From the IMG/VR virus record IMGVR_UViG_3300037883_000122, positions 1-64,000 of that record: a stretch of 64,000 nt of DNA; one strand, given 5' to 3'. The notes below the pieces were generated by a model. The model saw only the letters and a list, made by a program, of their open reading frames with translations, was not told where the DNA came from and did no database searches. The stretch comes from a virus. The translations under genes and the position numbers were made by a program. Positions within the stretch are counted from its first letter, which is position 1. Every line of letters begins with the position of its first letter. Of the stretch, positions 44,989 to 52,445 are shown piece by piece.

Positions 44989-45402
44989 ATGCAACGGTTA
45001 ACTGCACGTCTGAAGTCCGGCGTCGCAAGTCTCCTGGAATCGTCACTGCCTGGTCGTACCAAGCGACTGATCCTGTTCACGTCGCTCGCGGCGCGGGCCA
45101 AGGAGACTCAAGACCTGGACGTCACGACACTTCGCAAGCTCAACAGTCTTATGGATCTGGCGGGCTCGGAGGATGCGATGAAGTGGCCAGCATCGCTTTC
45201 TCGCGCGATTTGGGACGGCAAGCGCTCGGTCGACGCCATTGAAATGCTTGGCAAGGGGGGTCCGCTCCCTGAAGCCACGATCAGAGATCTTGTCCAACAG
45301 ATCAAAGCCTGCATTCCTCGCTGTTTGCGTTACGGCCGAGAAGGTGATCTGGATGCAGATCTCGAGAAGTTCGTGCATCACAAGTCGGAAGTGCTGGGTT
45401 AA
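44989..45402 (+). CDS. Hypothetical protein, 137 aa
   Basis: ATG 44989 with GGAG nine bases upstream; a longer reading would overlap the RNase H gene. Mostly helical, basic N-terminus (MQRLTARLKSGVASLL), no Cys motif or membrane segment. Follows the RNase H fusion by 56 bases and ends at a terminator. Function unknown. Confidence 0.55.
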   Translation: MQRLTARLKSGVASLLESSLPGRTKRLILFTSLAARAKETQDLDVTTLRKLNSLMDLAGSEDAMKWPASLSRAIWDGKRSVDAIEMLGKGGPLPEATIRDLVQQIKACIPRCLRYGREGDLDADLEKFVHHKSEVLG

Positions 45403-45426
45403 TCCTGGCATCGCGAAGAAGGTCAT

Positions 45427-45474
45427 AACCCACTAGCCCGCCCGAACGATTGGGAGAGCTAGTGGGTTTATGCC
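45427..45474. terminator. Bidirectional terminator
   Basis: AACCCACTAGC (45427-45437) pairs with GCTAGTGGGTT (45458-45468), an 11-bp perfect stem. TTATGCCGTT follows on the plus strand and GGTTATGACC on the minus strand. Confidence 0.85.
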
Positions 45475-45475
45475 G

Positions 45476-46300
45476 TTACTTCAGGATCTCGGTGATCTTG
45501 TCGACACTGGCGTTCACTGCCGTAGCGTAGGCGAGTACACGGTAGTAGATGACGGAGAAGAACTCGAGCTCGCTGGCGATCTGGAACGCACCTTCGGCGA
45601 GTTCCTGGGCGACTTCGGGTGCGCTCGATTCCAGCTTGCCATCCTTGAGCAGGCTGATGACCTTGTCCATCAACTGACCGGCTTCCTTGACCTTGTGGTT
45701 CAGGGCCGTACGGTCAACGGAGTTCATCTGCTTGGACAGTGCGTCGACTTCGCCGAAGACGATTTCCCAGTCCTTGTTGCGCGAGACGACGTCGCCGTAC
45801 TTGCGCTTGGTCTCGTGGCTGCCAGGTTTGAAGAGCGCGCCCATTTCCTTCAGGATCTGGTCACGTTCCGTTTGCATGCCCTGGTACACCTGGACGCTGT
45901 TCTTCGTCTCGAAGCGCTGGAACTCATTGGTGATGAGCATGGCCAGATACGTGGTGTACGTATTCAGGAGGTCGCGCACCTTCAGCGCATGGTCAGCGGC
46001 TTGATGCAGCACGTTGCCGAGTACGACGAAGTCAGCGTCGAAGCCTTCGGGCACCACCACGGCGAGCGGGCTGATGTCGACGAAGTTGTGTTTCTCGACA
46101 AGCTTGATGAAGTTGCGTTGATCGCGCGAGAGCGGGATCGGTTTGTCGTTGGCCGAGAAGCGCGCCACGAAGTTGCTGAAATGCGATTTGATGTCCGGCA
46201 TGACCTTCTTGAGCATGCTGGTGACATCGAGAGTCTGGACGCTGAAAGTCTCCAGCGCCACGACGTCACGATGGTGACGCAGAGTTTGAAGCGAGTCCAT
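45476..46300 (-). CDS. Helical protein, possible internal virion protein, 274 aa
   Basis: AAGGA site. Nearly all alpha-helix: MDSLQTLRHHRDVVALETFSV at the start, then long amphipathic helices (NVLHQAADHALKVRDLLNTYTTYLAML) and a tail (IASELEFFSVIYYRVLAYATAVNASVDKITEIL). No signal peptide or catalytic motif. Codon bias is strong, suggesting abundance. It is divergent from the UvsX-like gene over a 136-base control region. An internal head or tail role is guessed from abundance and helicity. Confidence 0.55.
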   Translation of the reverse strand: MDSLQTLRHHRDVVALETFSVQTLDVTSMLKKVMPDIKSHFSNFVARFSANDKPIPLSRDQRNFIKLVEKHNFVDISPLAVVVPEGFDADFVVLGNVLHQAADHALKVRDLLNTYTTYLAMLITNEFQRFETKNSVQVYQGMQTERDQILKEMGALFKPGSHETKRKYGDVVSRNKDWEIVFGEVDALSKQMNSVDRTALNHKVKEAGQLMDKVISLLKDGKLESSAPEVAQELAEGAFQIASELEFFSVIYYRVLAYATAVNASVDKITEILK

Positions 46301-46436
46301 AGGTGTCCTTCAGTGTGAAAGAGAACGTGTTTGCCATAACATGCGCGCACGACTTACGCGAGAGTAGTAAATTTCACCGTCAAACGCCATCATTTGTAAG
46401 GCTCTGTTTCCCGTCTCTCTAACAAAAGTCAACGCA

Positions 46437-47867
46437 ATGGAATTTCTCCAACCTAAAATTACTGCTGCGCCGCCGGTCAAGCTGATGATCAACATCGGGG
46501 CGTTGATGGACATCCCGACCGGGACGTATATCGAAGGCCGTCGGGGTGAGCACATCCTGAATGGCGGTCTGGCAACGCTCACGGGGGTCGTGGGTATCGG
46601 TAACAACTTCAAGTCGACGGTGATGCACTACCAGATGCTCACGGCGATGTCACGCTTCGAACGGGGTTCGGCCAGCACGTACGACACCGAAGTCAACATT
46701 CAGGAATGGCACTTGGCGGAAATGATCCGTCGCGTCGAAGGCCTGCACGAAGAAGACGTGCTGCAAACCGGTCGCTGGATTATCACCGACAAGACGATGC
46801 ACACCGGCGATGACTGGTACGCCAAGCAACGCGAGTTCCTGGAAGACAAAGCCAAGAACGCCGCGAAGTGGTCGGTCGATACGCCGTTCTGGAATCGCGA
46901 TCGTTCGGGACCACTCAAGATGATCATCCCGACGTTCAACGAGATCGACTCCTTCACGGAATTCGAAACCTCGGACGTGATGGACATGCAGGACAAGAAC
47001 GATCTGGGCGAGTCGGGTGGTAACACCATCCACATGCGTCAAGGTCTGGCCAAGCTGCGCCTGCTGATGGAAGCACCGCGCTTGAATGGCCAAGCGAACA
47101 ACTACTCGCTGATGACGGCGCACATCGGCAAGGAATCGACGATGCAGAATGCGGGCCCAGCAGGCTCGGTTCCGATCGTCAAGCTCAAGCACTTGAAGAA
47201 CGGCGACAAGATCAAGGGCACCACCGACAAGTTCACCTTCATCACGCACAACTGCTGGCATGCGTACAACGCCAGTCCGTTGATCGCCGCAGACAAGAAC
47301 GGTCCGGAATACCCGCGTGACTCGGACGACAAGATGAAGCTCGACACGGACTTGAACACGGTCCAGTTGCGCAACCTGCGTTCGAAGTCGGGTCCCTCTG
47401 GCATGGCGATCACCCTGATCGTCTCGCAGACCGAAGGCGTGTTGCCGTCATTGACCGAATTCCATCACATCCGTGAACAGGACTACTACGGTCTGGTCGG
47501 CAGCAAGATCAACTACGCACTCGCTATCTACCCGGACGTCAAGCTGGGTCGGACCACGGTACGTTCGAAGATCGACGAAGATCCGAAGCTGCGTCGTGCG
47601 TTGAACATCACATCGGAACTGTGCCAGATGTCGTACATGTGGCATCACCTCGACGACCTGATGTGCACGCCGGAAGAACTATACAACGACCTGAAGGCGA
47701 AGGGTTACGACTGGGACACGCTGCTCAATACGCGCGGCTGGTGGACCACGGATGAAAACCATCCGCTGCCGTTCCTCTCGACCATGGATCTCTTGCGCAT
47801 GCGCAAGGGTCTGTACCATCCGTACTGGTACCCGGTCGCCGTAGATGCACTGAAGGCTGCTGCGTAA
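46437..47867 (+). CDS. UvsX/RecA-like recombinase ATPase
   Basis: 476 aa. The Walker A motif GIGNNFKST (about 54-62) has the FKS form of T4 UvsX (GPSKSFKSN) rather than the SGKT of bacterial RecA, followed by a typical helix. A Walker B-like strand KMIIPTFNEIDSFT (about 161-174) follows. The rest is mixed alpha/beta with a long C-terminal part (about 320-476) not found in RecA. Codon bias is strong. UvsX proteins coat single-stranded DNA and drive strand exchange in recombination-dependent replication. From memory phiKZ gp152 is a similar protein. Confidence 0.65.
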   Translation: MEFLQPKITAAPPVKLMINIGALMDIPTGTYIEGRRGEHILNGGLATLTGVVGIGNNFKSTVMHYQMLTAMSRFERGSASTYDTEVNIQEWHLAEMIRRVEGLHEEDVLQTGRWIITDKTMHTGDDWYAKQREFLEDKAKNAAKWSVDTPFWNRDRSGPLKMIIPTFNEIDSFTEFETSDVMDMQDKNDLGESGGNTIHMRQGLAKLRLLMEAPRLNGQANNYSLMTAHIGKESTMQNAGPAGSVPIVKLKHLKNGDKIKGTTDKFTFITHNCWHAYNASPLIAADKNGPEYPRDSDDKMKLDTDLNTVQLRNLRSKSGPSGMAITLIVSQTEGVLPSLTEFHHIREQDYYGLVGSKINYALAIYPDVKLGRTTVRSKIDEDPKLRRALNITSELCQMSYMWHHLDDLMCTPEELYNDLKAKGYDWDTLLNTRGWWTTDENHPLPFLSTMDLLRMRKGLYHPYWYPVAVDALKAAA

Positions 47868-48034
47868 TGGCACGCCTGACGCGCTGGATCAAAGAAGCGC
47901 TTTGCAAGCACTCGAAACGCACGATGGTGAAGACCGATCTGGTTCTCGCTCAGCACGTGTGTGACGAGTGCGGCAAGCGGATCGTCGAACCTTACAATGG
48001 CTTCAAAGCCCTGGGTCAGTATGAGCGAAAATAA
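47867..48034 (+). CDS. Small zinc-binding-like protein, 55 aa
   Basis: ATG overlaps the stop of the UvsX-like gene (TAATG), so translation is coupled. Cys13-Lys-His15 and Cys32-x2-Cys35 (HVCDECGKRI) suggest a single zinc ribbon or finger. It is basic in its first half (RWIKEALCKHSKRTM), which would suit nucleic-acid binding. It overlaps the next gene by 14 bases. Possible partner of the recombinase. Confidence 0.55.
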   Translation: MARLTRWIKEALCKHSKRTMVKTDLVLAQHVCDECGKRIVEPYNGFKALGQYERK

Positions 48035-48308
48035 GCAAGAAATTCCTGTGGTGTCGCCGGTCAAGTTCATGATCAATGACGTGGTCGAGCACATCAAGTC
48101 TGGCGGCATCTACGTGGTCGCTGGATTGCCGACGGAATACGTGATCGAGGCGACCCGTGAACCGGCCTACGCCTACCGCATGAAAGACGGTCGCGTCTGT
48201 ATTCGCTGTCAGAGCGAGTTCGAAGACGGCCGTTTCGAATATCGTGGCCGGGCCGACGGCTCGACCTATCCCAGAGAAATCATCCGCGGGATTCATCCCC
48301 GCGTGTAG
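48021..48308 (+). CDS. Hypothetical protein, 95 aa
   Basis: ATG 48021 lies inside the end of the zinc-binding-like gene. Small strand-rich protein: PVKFMINDVVEHIKSGGIYVVAGLP, then AYAYRMKDGRVCIRCQSEFEDGRFEYRG. The SGGIYVV...R..D..V segments look like a small beta-barrel domain of the kind found in phage accessory proteins. Function unknown. Confidence 0.55.
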   Translation: MSENKQEIPVVSPVKFMINDVVEHIKSGGIYVVAGLPTEYVIEATREPAYAYRMKDGRVCIRCQSEFEDGRFEYRGRADGSTYPREIIRGIHPRV

Positions 48309-48318
48309 GAGCACCAAC

Positions 48319-48687
48319 ATGAATACCGGCATTGCCCTGAATCCCGAACAAGCTGCACAAGAAGCACAAGCACCTGCAGCGCCCACGCTCGAAGCCAACC
48401 TGGTCGATTACGTTACCAACCGTCTGAGCGAGAGCGGTCACCCGAATCCGAGCTACTGGCAAGGCGGCCTGCATCCCGATGCGTTTACGACGCACGAGTT
48501 TGGCATTCACCGCTTTCTCGTGAACCGTCAACTGCGTCTGGTCCTGGGCAACCTCCAAGCCAACACGACCCAGGAGCGTTTCTGCCTGGTCGACGGCGGT
48601 ACGGCCGATGACTGGAAGCGCCTCTTCGAGGACAAGATCCTGCCGTGCCTGATCAAAAACGCACCCCAATCGGCTGCCGCGAACTAA
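48319..48687 (+). CDS. Hypothetical protein, 122 aa
   Basis: ATG 48319 follows TAGGAG. N-terminal Ala/Pro/Gln-rich segment, then a mixed domain (NLVDYVTNRLSESG, HEFGIHRFLVNRQLRLVLGN, DWKRLFEDKILPCLIKN). No motif recognised. Overlaps the SLOG-type gene by about 40 bases, so the two are likely co-translated. Confidence 0.55.
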   Translation: MNTGIALNPEQAAQEAQAPAAPTLEANLVDYVTNRLSESGHPNPSYWQGGLHPDAFTTHEFGIHRFLVNRQLRLVLGNLQANTTQERFCLVDGGTADDWKRLFEDKILPCLIKNAPQSAAAN

Positions 48688-49196
48688 GGCATCCGCGACT
48701 GACGTACGACGGCAGTGCTGGATGGCAGATTAGTCGAGAGTCCTGCACCACTGACATCTACGATGCGATCATCATCGTAACCGGCAGCTGGAACTTTAAC
48801 GATTACGATTTGTTCTGTGATTGTTTAGAGCGACGGCTGCTCCGAGATGATCTCGTCGACCTGCCTCTGATTTGTTTTGTGTCCTGTAAGGCCAGCAAGG
48901 GCGCTGATGATATGATTATCCGCTGGTGCCAAGAGAACGGCTTCCCGTGGGCAGAGTTTCCTGCCGACCGGAATCAAGGCCGTAGCGCAGAGTTTGCGTG
49001 TAATGCTCAAACGGCACAAGTGGGAACCCATCTCATCGCCTACTGGGACGGAGTGTCACCTGTAACTCGCCATATGTTCAAGCTCTGTGAAAGTCAGGGC
49101 TTAGCTGTGAGCGTGAACCTGGTGGACCCGGACCTGGACTGGCAAGAAAGGACCACGACATCATGGCAGGCAACCGCAAGGCCGCAGAGGCTGTAA
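48645..49196 (+). CDS. SLOG-fold (DUF2493-like) protein
   Basis: 183 aa if the GTG at 48645 is used; this start overlaps the previous gene and has no clear ribosome site, and no later ATG fits before the first strand. From residue about 42: IIIVTGSWNFND, SCKASKGADDMIIRWCQENG, FPADRNQGRSAEFACNAQ, THLIAYWDGVSPVTRHMFKLCESQG. This is the SLOG/DUF2493 pattern (glycine-rich GS..F first loop, G.ADxxI..W, R...N..M...). Family members bind nucleotides or nucleotide-derived ligands; some act in anti-phage signalling. Ligand here unknown. Confidence 0.7.
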   Translation: MPDQKRTPIGCRELRHPRLTYDGSAGWQISRESCTTDIYDAIIIVTGSWNFNDYDLFCDCLERRLLRDDLVDLPLICFVSCKASKGADDMIIRWCQENGFPWAEFPADRNQGRSAEFACNAQTAQVGTHLIAYWDGVSPVTRHMFKLCESQGLAVSVNLVDPDLDWQERTTTSWQATARPQRL

Positions 49197-49831
49197 TTCT
49201 CGAATGGATCGAGAAATTGATCCCGGACTCGGGTAACCGAGATCTGTACGCGAACCTCTTCGCGGGAATGGATGACGCAGCGTTTGCTGTGTGGATGGAA
49301 AAGCTCGAGCGACAGGAGATTCGGCTGGCAGTGGTTGCGCCGAACCTGGCGAAGTCGTCGCTGGACATCGATCGGAACCTGAAGCTGGCTGACGAACTGG
49401 GCCATAACTTCTTCGAACGGATTCTGATCGACAATGGCAACGATATTCCGCCGTATCTCTCACCGGTTCGCTACTTGGTGGTTGATCTCCCCCTGCGCCG
49501 TCAAGCGCAGCTCCTGGTCAAGAAGATCTCGATTCCTGAGGACACTAAGTCCGTGGATGACTTTACCGGCCAGCCGACCGGCAAGTCCAAGGGCTCGAAG
49601 ATCTCCTATCCAGAGACCCAGATCATGGCTGCACTTAATCTGGATGCCAACCTCACCGAGATGCTTAAGTATCGCGGCGGCGACGAGAAGGGCTTTGACG
49701 CCCTCAACTCCTCCATCAGTAAAACTGGTGGTGTGTCGCTGCAATCGATCGAGAAGCTCGGCACCCAAGTGAAGTCGACGCAGACTCTGTCCATCATCCT
49801 CACTTGCATGCACCTTGAGAACACGTTGTGA
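49163..49831 (+). CDS. RNA polymerase beta C-terminal-like protein, 222 aa
   Basis: Residues about 100-222 follow the order of the RpoB C-terminus: VRYLVVDLPL (RpoB VGYMYMLKL), GQPTGKSKGSKISYPETQIMAAL (RpoB [23 protein letters not shown]), LTEMLKYRGGDEKGF (RpoB LQEMLTVKSDDVNGR), then a final TLSIILTCMHLENTL where RpoB ends ESFNVLLKEIRSLGINIEL. Residues 1-100 are unrecognised. phiKZ-like phages split their polymerase subunits, and from memory phiKZ gp149, near gp152, is a beta C-terminal part of the virion enzyme; this gene lies close to the gp152-like gene. It overlaps both neighbours. The match is by eye and moderate. Confidence 0.5.
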   Translation: MAGNRKAAEAVILEWIEKLIPDSGNRDLYANLFAGMDDAAFAVWMEKLERQEIRLAVVAPNLAKSSLDIDRNLKLADELGHNFFERILIDNGNDIPPYLSPVRYLVVDLPLRRQAQLLVKKISIPEDTKSVDDFTGQPTGKSKGSKISYPETQIMAALNLDANLTEMLKYRGGDEKGFDALNSSISKTGGVSLQSIEKLGTQVKSTQTLSIILTCMHLENTL

Positions 49832-49947
49832 TGGAAGAAGATCCGAACTCTCCGTGGTATGAGGATTCATGCGACCGGGATGATCTGTTTCTCGTCTGTC
49901 TGATCCTCGAGGTCATTCTCATCGGGCTACTGAAAGCCTGGTCTTAG
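49831..49947 (+). CDS. Small membrane protein, 38 aa
   Basis: ATG overlaps the previous stop (TGATG). Acidic N-terminus (MEEDPNSPWYEDSCDRDD) followed by one hydrophobic stretch LFLVCLILEVILIGLLKAW. Ends just before AGGAG of the next small gene. Single predicted membrane helix with its acidic end likely in the cytoplasm or periplasm; not resolved. Confidence 0.5.
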   Translation: MEEDPNSPWYEDSCDRDDLFLVCLILEVILIGLLKAWS

Positions 49948-49955
49948 GAGCAAAG

Positions 49956-50057
49956 ATGTCCGAAGTTCATAAACGCGTGATGGCACAGATCCGTGCATGG
50001 AAACTCATGTACGACTCCCAGCCCTGTCGCGTCATCGTTACACCGAAACAGCAATGA
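49956..50057 (+). CDS. Very small basic protein, 33 aa
   Basis: ATG with a near-perfect AGGAGCAAAG site, the best evidence that it is translated. Short basic helix MSEVHKRVMAQIRAWKLMYD, then CRVIVTPKQQ. Its last four bases (ATGA) are the start of the next gene. May be a functional small protein or serve mainly to couple translation of the downstream gene. Confidence 0.45.
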   Translation: MSEVHKRVMAQIRAWKLMYDSQPCRVIVTPKQQ

Positions 50058-50437
50058 ACATCAATGTCGCGTTTGTCGACAAATGGATCACGCTCGAACT
50101 GGCCGCAGTGCTCTCAGCAGAGCCTGCGCCAGTTCAGCCTCTTGATCCACCCAGGAAGGAAATGGGTTTTTATGCCCTGCATTTTCCGGAACATGATTAC
50201 GTGTACTTTGGCGAGGCTGGTGACTTGGCTTTTGCTAAAGCGAATCACCTGTACAAGCTCAGATGCAATAAACATGATCAGCCGGAACTACAACAGGCTT
50301 ATAACGACGATCCGCAGGGCAAGGTCCTCTTCTTCACGATTCCTACGCAAACTCGTGAAACAGGACGGCGGATTCTCGAGCAATTTCTGAAAGCCTACGA
50401 AGGGCAAGAGAAGCTTTTGAATGGGGGTATGAAGTGA
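50054..50437 (+). CDS. Degenerate GIY-YIG-like protein, 127 aa
   Basis: ATG overlaps the previous stop. GFYALHFPEHDYVYFGEAGD and KANHLYKLRCNKHDQPELQQAY parallel the N-terminal domain of the RNase H fusion at 42788 (GVYAIYFPLTDEVFFGQTKH, ...HLRALKRG...LQRAF), and RRILEQFLKAY lies where that domain has its later helix. The Arg expected near GQTKHLYRGR is replaced (LAFAKANHL), so it may bind without cutting. Overlaps the next gene by four bases. Confidence 0.5.
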   Translation: MNINVAFVDKWITLELAAVLSAEPAPVQPLDPPRKEMGFYALHFPEHDYVYFGEAGDLAFAKANHLYKLRCNKHDQPELQQAYNDDPQGKVLFFTIPTQTRETGRRILEQFLKAYEGQEKLLNGGMK

Positions 50438-51006
50438 ATGGATTAGCACGTAGTCAACGTGAGCAACCGGTGGACCCGACGGTGTTCGTCAATGACGACA
50501 TGGAAACCGTAGCAGGGGCTTTCCAGGAAGCATTCAAGACAGTACTGGCACAGTACCTGAATGAGGAGCAGCTAGTCGCTGTCAAGACCTTTGTGACTAA
50601 GGTCGTGGTGGAAGAGAAGCCCTGGATGTGGTCTTCTCCGGAAGGCGTAGAACACTTGCTGGACCTGGTGATGGTCGACGAGCTGATCCGCGACTTTGTG
50701 ATGACCTTGGCCTTCACGTTTTTCGCACGCTGGGGCGAGGCAAGTGTTAAATTTACTGGGTTGACTGATGCATTGAGCTGGGGTACGTCAGCAGACAATG
50801 ACAACGGTGATGATCGACAGCTGGTTCTCATGCCAGACGTCATCAATTCTCGTTTGACCCAGCAAGCTGATGTGAAAAAATACCTAGCCGCTAATAAGTG
50901 GGTAGTGACTCTTCTGTTGATCAAGTTGTTCGTCATACCACCAGGACCGGACGAACCGCCTGCTCGCAAGAAACAGCCAACCATAACAGGTTTTCAACAA
51001 CAGTAA
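50434..51006 (+). CDS. Hypothetical protein, 190 aa
   Basis: GTG start overlapping the stop of the GIY-YIG-like gene. Mostly helical (MVDELIRDFVMTLAFTFFARWGE; KYLAANKWVVTLLLIKLFVI). The end, RKKQPTITGFQQQ, contains Q..I..F, a loose match to clamp-binding peptides; too short to trust. A 12-base-spaced hairpin follows (51015-51038). Function unknown. Confidence 0.55.
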   Translation: MNGLARSQREQPVDPTVFVNDDMETVAGAFQEAFKTVLAQYLNEEQLVAVKTFVTKVVVEEKPWMWSSPEGVEHLLDLVMVDELIRDFVMTLAFTFFARWGEASVKFTGLTDALSWGTSADNDNGDDRQLVLMPDVINSRLTQQADVKKYLAANKWVVTLLLIKLFVIPPGPDEPPARKKQPTITGFQQQ

Positions 51007-51014
51007 CCGGGGGT

Positions 51015-51038
51015 CCAGCCGAATCCGCTAATGGCTGG
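51015..51038 (+). terminator. Hairpin between two plus-strand genes
   Basis: CCAGCC pairs with GGCTGG with a 12-base loop. No T-run follows and the next start is ten bases on, so it may instead affect translation of the gene at 51048, which has no clear ribosome site. Confidence 0.3.
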
Positions 51039-51047
51039 GCTTGATGA

Positions 51048-51788
51048 ATGAGTCAGAAAGCAGTTGCCGTAGTCTACGCCGAGCTAGACGCTTTGCTAGA
51101 CACGCGTGCAGGAACACTGGCTCGCTTGAGCCAGGAAGTAGCAGCTGAAGTCTTACGCGGTAACTACCACAAACGTGAATCCGACCAATTCGCGGGTGTG
51201 GACATGAAGGCCTACCGGGTCCTTTATGCGAAACGGGATGTCGAAACGCTTAAAGCGTCACGTCCTACCAAGGCGCTGCTCCTCATGAGCGCACTTGTCC
51301 GGTATTTGAAGGAACAGGCGACTGTACGTCCGTACCATGAGACTACGAAAGTCGTCGTCAACACGTTCCCGTACAAGCTGGACAGAGATGAAGAAGCTGA
51401 GTTGGGCACGGTCATTGCGACCTGGATTTCAGGGCTCGCGCCGGTTGAGCTCGTACATATGCGCCCACATGAGCTTACTCCTCTGTACATCAAACAGCAG
51501 TCGTATTCGAGTATGTTGATGTACGAGTACGATGAATGGATGAGTCTGCATTACGCAGCCGACAATAAGCACGCAAAGCCTATCCAAGATGTTGCTATAT
51601 TCGCACCAGCGATATACTTCGCGGAAAAGCCCAGCGATGAAGAAGTTCAGCAAGCGATCGACATTGCAGCCCATCCACTGCAAGCTGTTGAAATCTTGGC
51701 GAGATCCCTCGTGGGTCTCAACTTGATTGATGTCGAATACTTCAGCATCATTCGACCTTCCGGACCGACACAAGGCCCCGTACACTAG
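51048..51788 (+). CDS. Hypothetical protein, 246 aa
   Basis: No strong ribosome site; the start is the first in-frame ATG. Mixed alpha/beta with a long helical N-terminus (VYAELDALLDTRAGTLARLSQEVAAEVLRG) and a strand-rich middle (ETTKVVVNTFPYKLDRDEE). Its stop lies inside a terminator stem at 51781. No motif recognised. Confidence 0.55.
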   Translation: MSQKAVAVVYAELDALLDTRAGTLARLSQEVAAEVLRGNYHKRESDQFAGVDMKAYRVLYAKRDVETLKASRPTKALLLMSALVRYLKEQATVRPYHETTKVVVNTFPYKLDRDEEAELGTVIATWISGLAPVELVHMRPHELTPLYIKQQSYSSMLMYEYDEWMSLHYAADNKHAKPIQDVAIFAPAIYFAEKPSDEEVQQAIDIAAHPLQAVEILARSLVGLNLIDVEYFSIIRPSGPTQGPVH

Positions 51789-51814
51789 ACCCCACTTGTG
51801 AGCGGTCTAGTGTA
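51781..51814. terminator. Bidirectional terminator overlapping a stop codon
   Basis: TACACTAGACC (51781-51791) pairs perfectly with GGTCTAGTGTA (51804-51814). The TAG stop of the plus-strand gene is part of the left arm, and GTATGGAG follows. It also ends the minus-strand gene at 51846. Confidence 0.65.
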
Positions 51815-51845
51815 TGGAGCACCGTATAGGTCAACGGATCGGGTT

Positions 51846-52295
51846 TCAGCTGGTTGCGTTCTCTTCGGGAGCGAACTGAGCGTGGAACGAATCGAAGTCT
51901 TGCTGAGCGGGGTTGGTAGCAACCTCGCCTTCGACGAGTACAGGATCAGGCACATCGCTTCCAAGCGCAGGTACCTCCCTCGGGACAGGTACAGGAGCTT
52001 GGAAGGTATTGCCGCCAGAGCCCATTTGACGCAGGAGCTCGGCGATGTTCGCCGCCATGCCTTCCTGGTTTTGAGTCTGTTGTTCTTCCACGCGGATCTT
52101 CATCTTGCCCAAGGCCTGACGATCCATGCCGTCGAGCGTTTGGTTCAGCGTGTTGATGACCTTCGGGTCCTGCAGATTCTCCAGATCCTTTACCAGCGAA
52201 GTGACGATCTGTTTACGAATCCCTTGGGTGTAGTCGAGGACGGCTTCGTCAGCATCCTGACGCCCGACCACTTCGACTTCTGTTTGTTGAGACAT
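51846..52295 (-). CDS. Hypothetical acidic protein, 149 aa
   Basis: ATG 52295 with GAGGAC upstream; the frame is open a little further but lacks a site. Helical core (GIRKQIVTSLVKDLENLQDPKVINTLNQTLDGMDRQALGKM) followed by a Pro/Val-rich and acidic tail. Shares a 150-base divergent region with the early-type promoter at 52324. Function unknown. Confidence 0.55.
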   Translation of the reverse strand: MSQQTEVEVVGRQDADEAVLDYTQGIRKQIVTSLVKDLENLQDPKVINTLNQTLDGMDRQALGKMKIRVEEQQTQNQEGMAANIAELLRQMGSGGNTFQAPVPVPREVPALGSDVPDPVLVEGEVATNPAQQDFDSFHAQFAPEENATS

Positions 52296-52323
52296 GATCG
52301 AGTCCTCAGAATAAAAATAGACA

Positions 52324-52331
52324 TATATTAC
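52324..52331 (+). promoter_or_regulatory. AT-rich early-type promoter core TATATTAC
   Basis: Context ACATATATTACCAACT, identical to the site at 7024 over 15 of 16 bases. It reads toward the gene at 52446, with a leader of about 110 bases. Confidence 0.6.
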
Positions 52332-52445
52332 CAACTAAGAAGAATGGTAAATCTGTCCTTATCAGATGCCCCACAAAACGGGGGCGGTGTCATAGTATCC
52401 GGTAAGAATCCACGCACATACGACGTTTTACAACAAGAGGAAACC

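Noticed and set aside
50960-51006. Sliding-clamp binding peptide at the C-terminus (Q..I..F)
   Set aside because: Three matching positions in a Gln-rich tail are easily chance; no clamp gene is visible.
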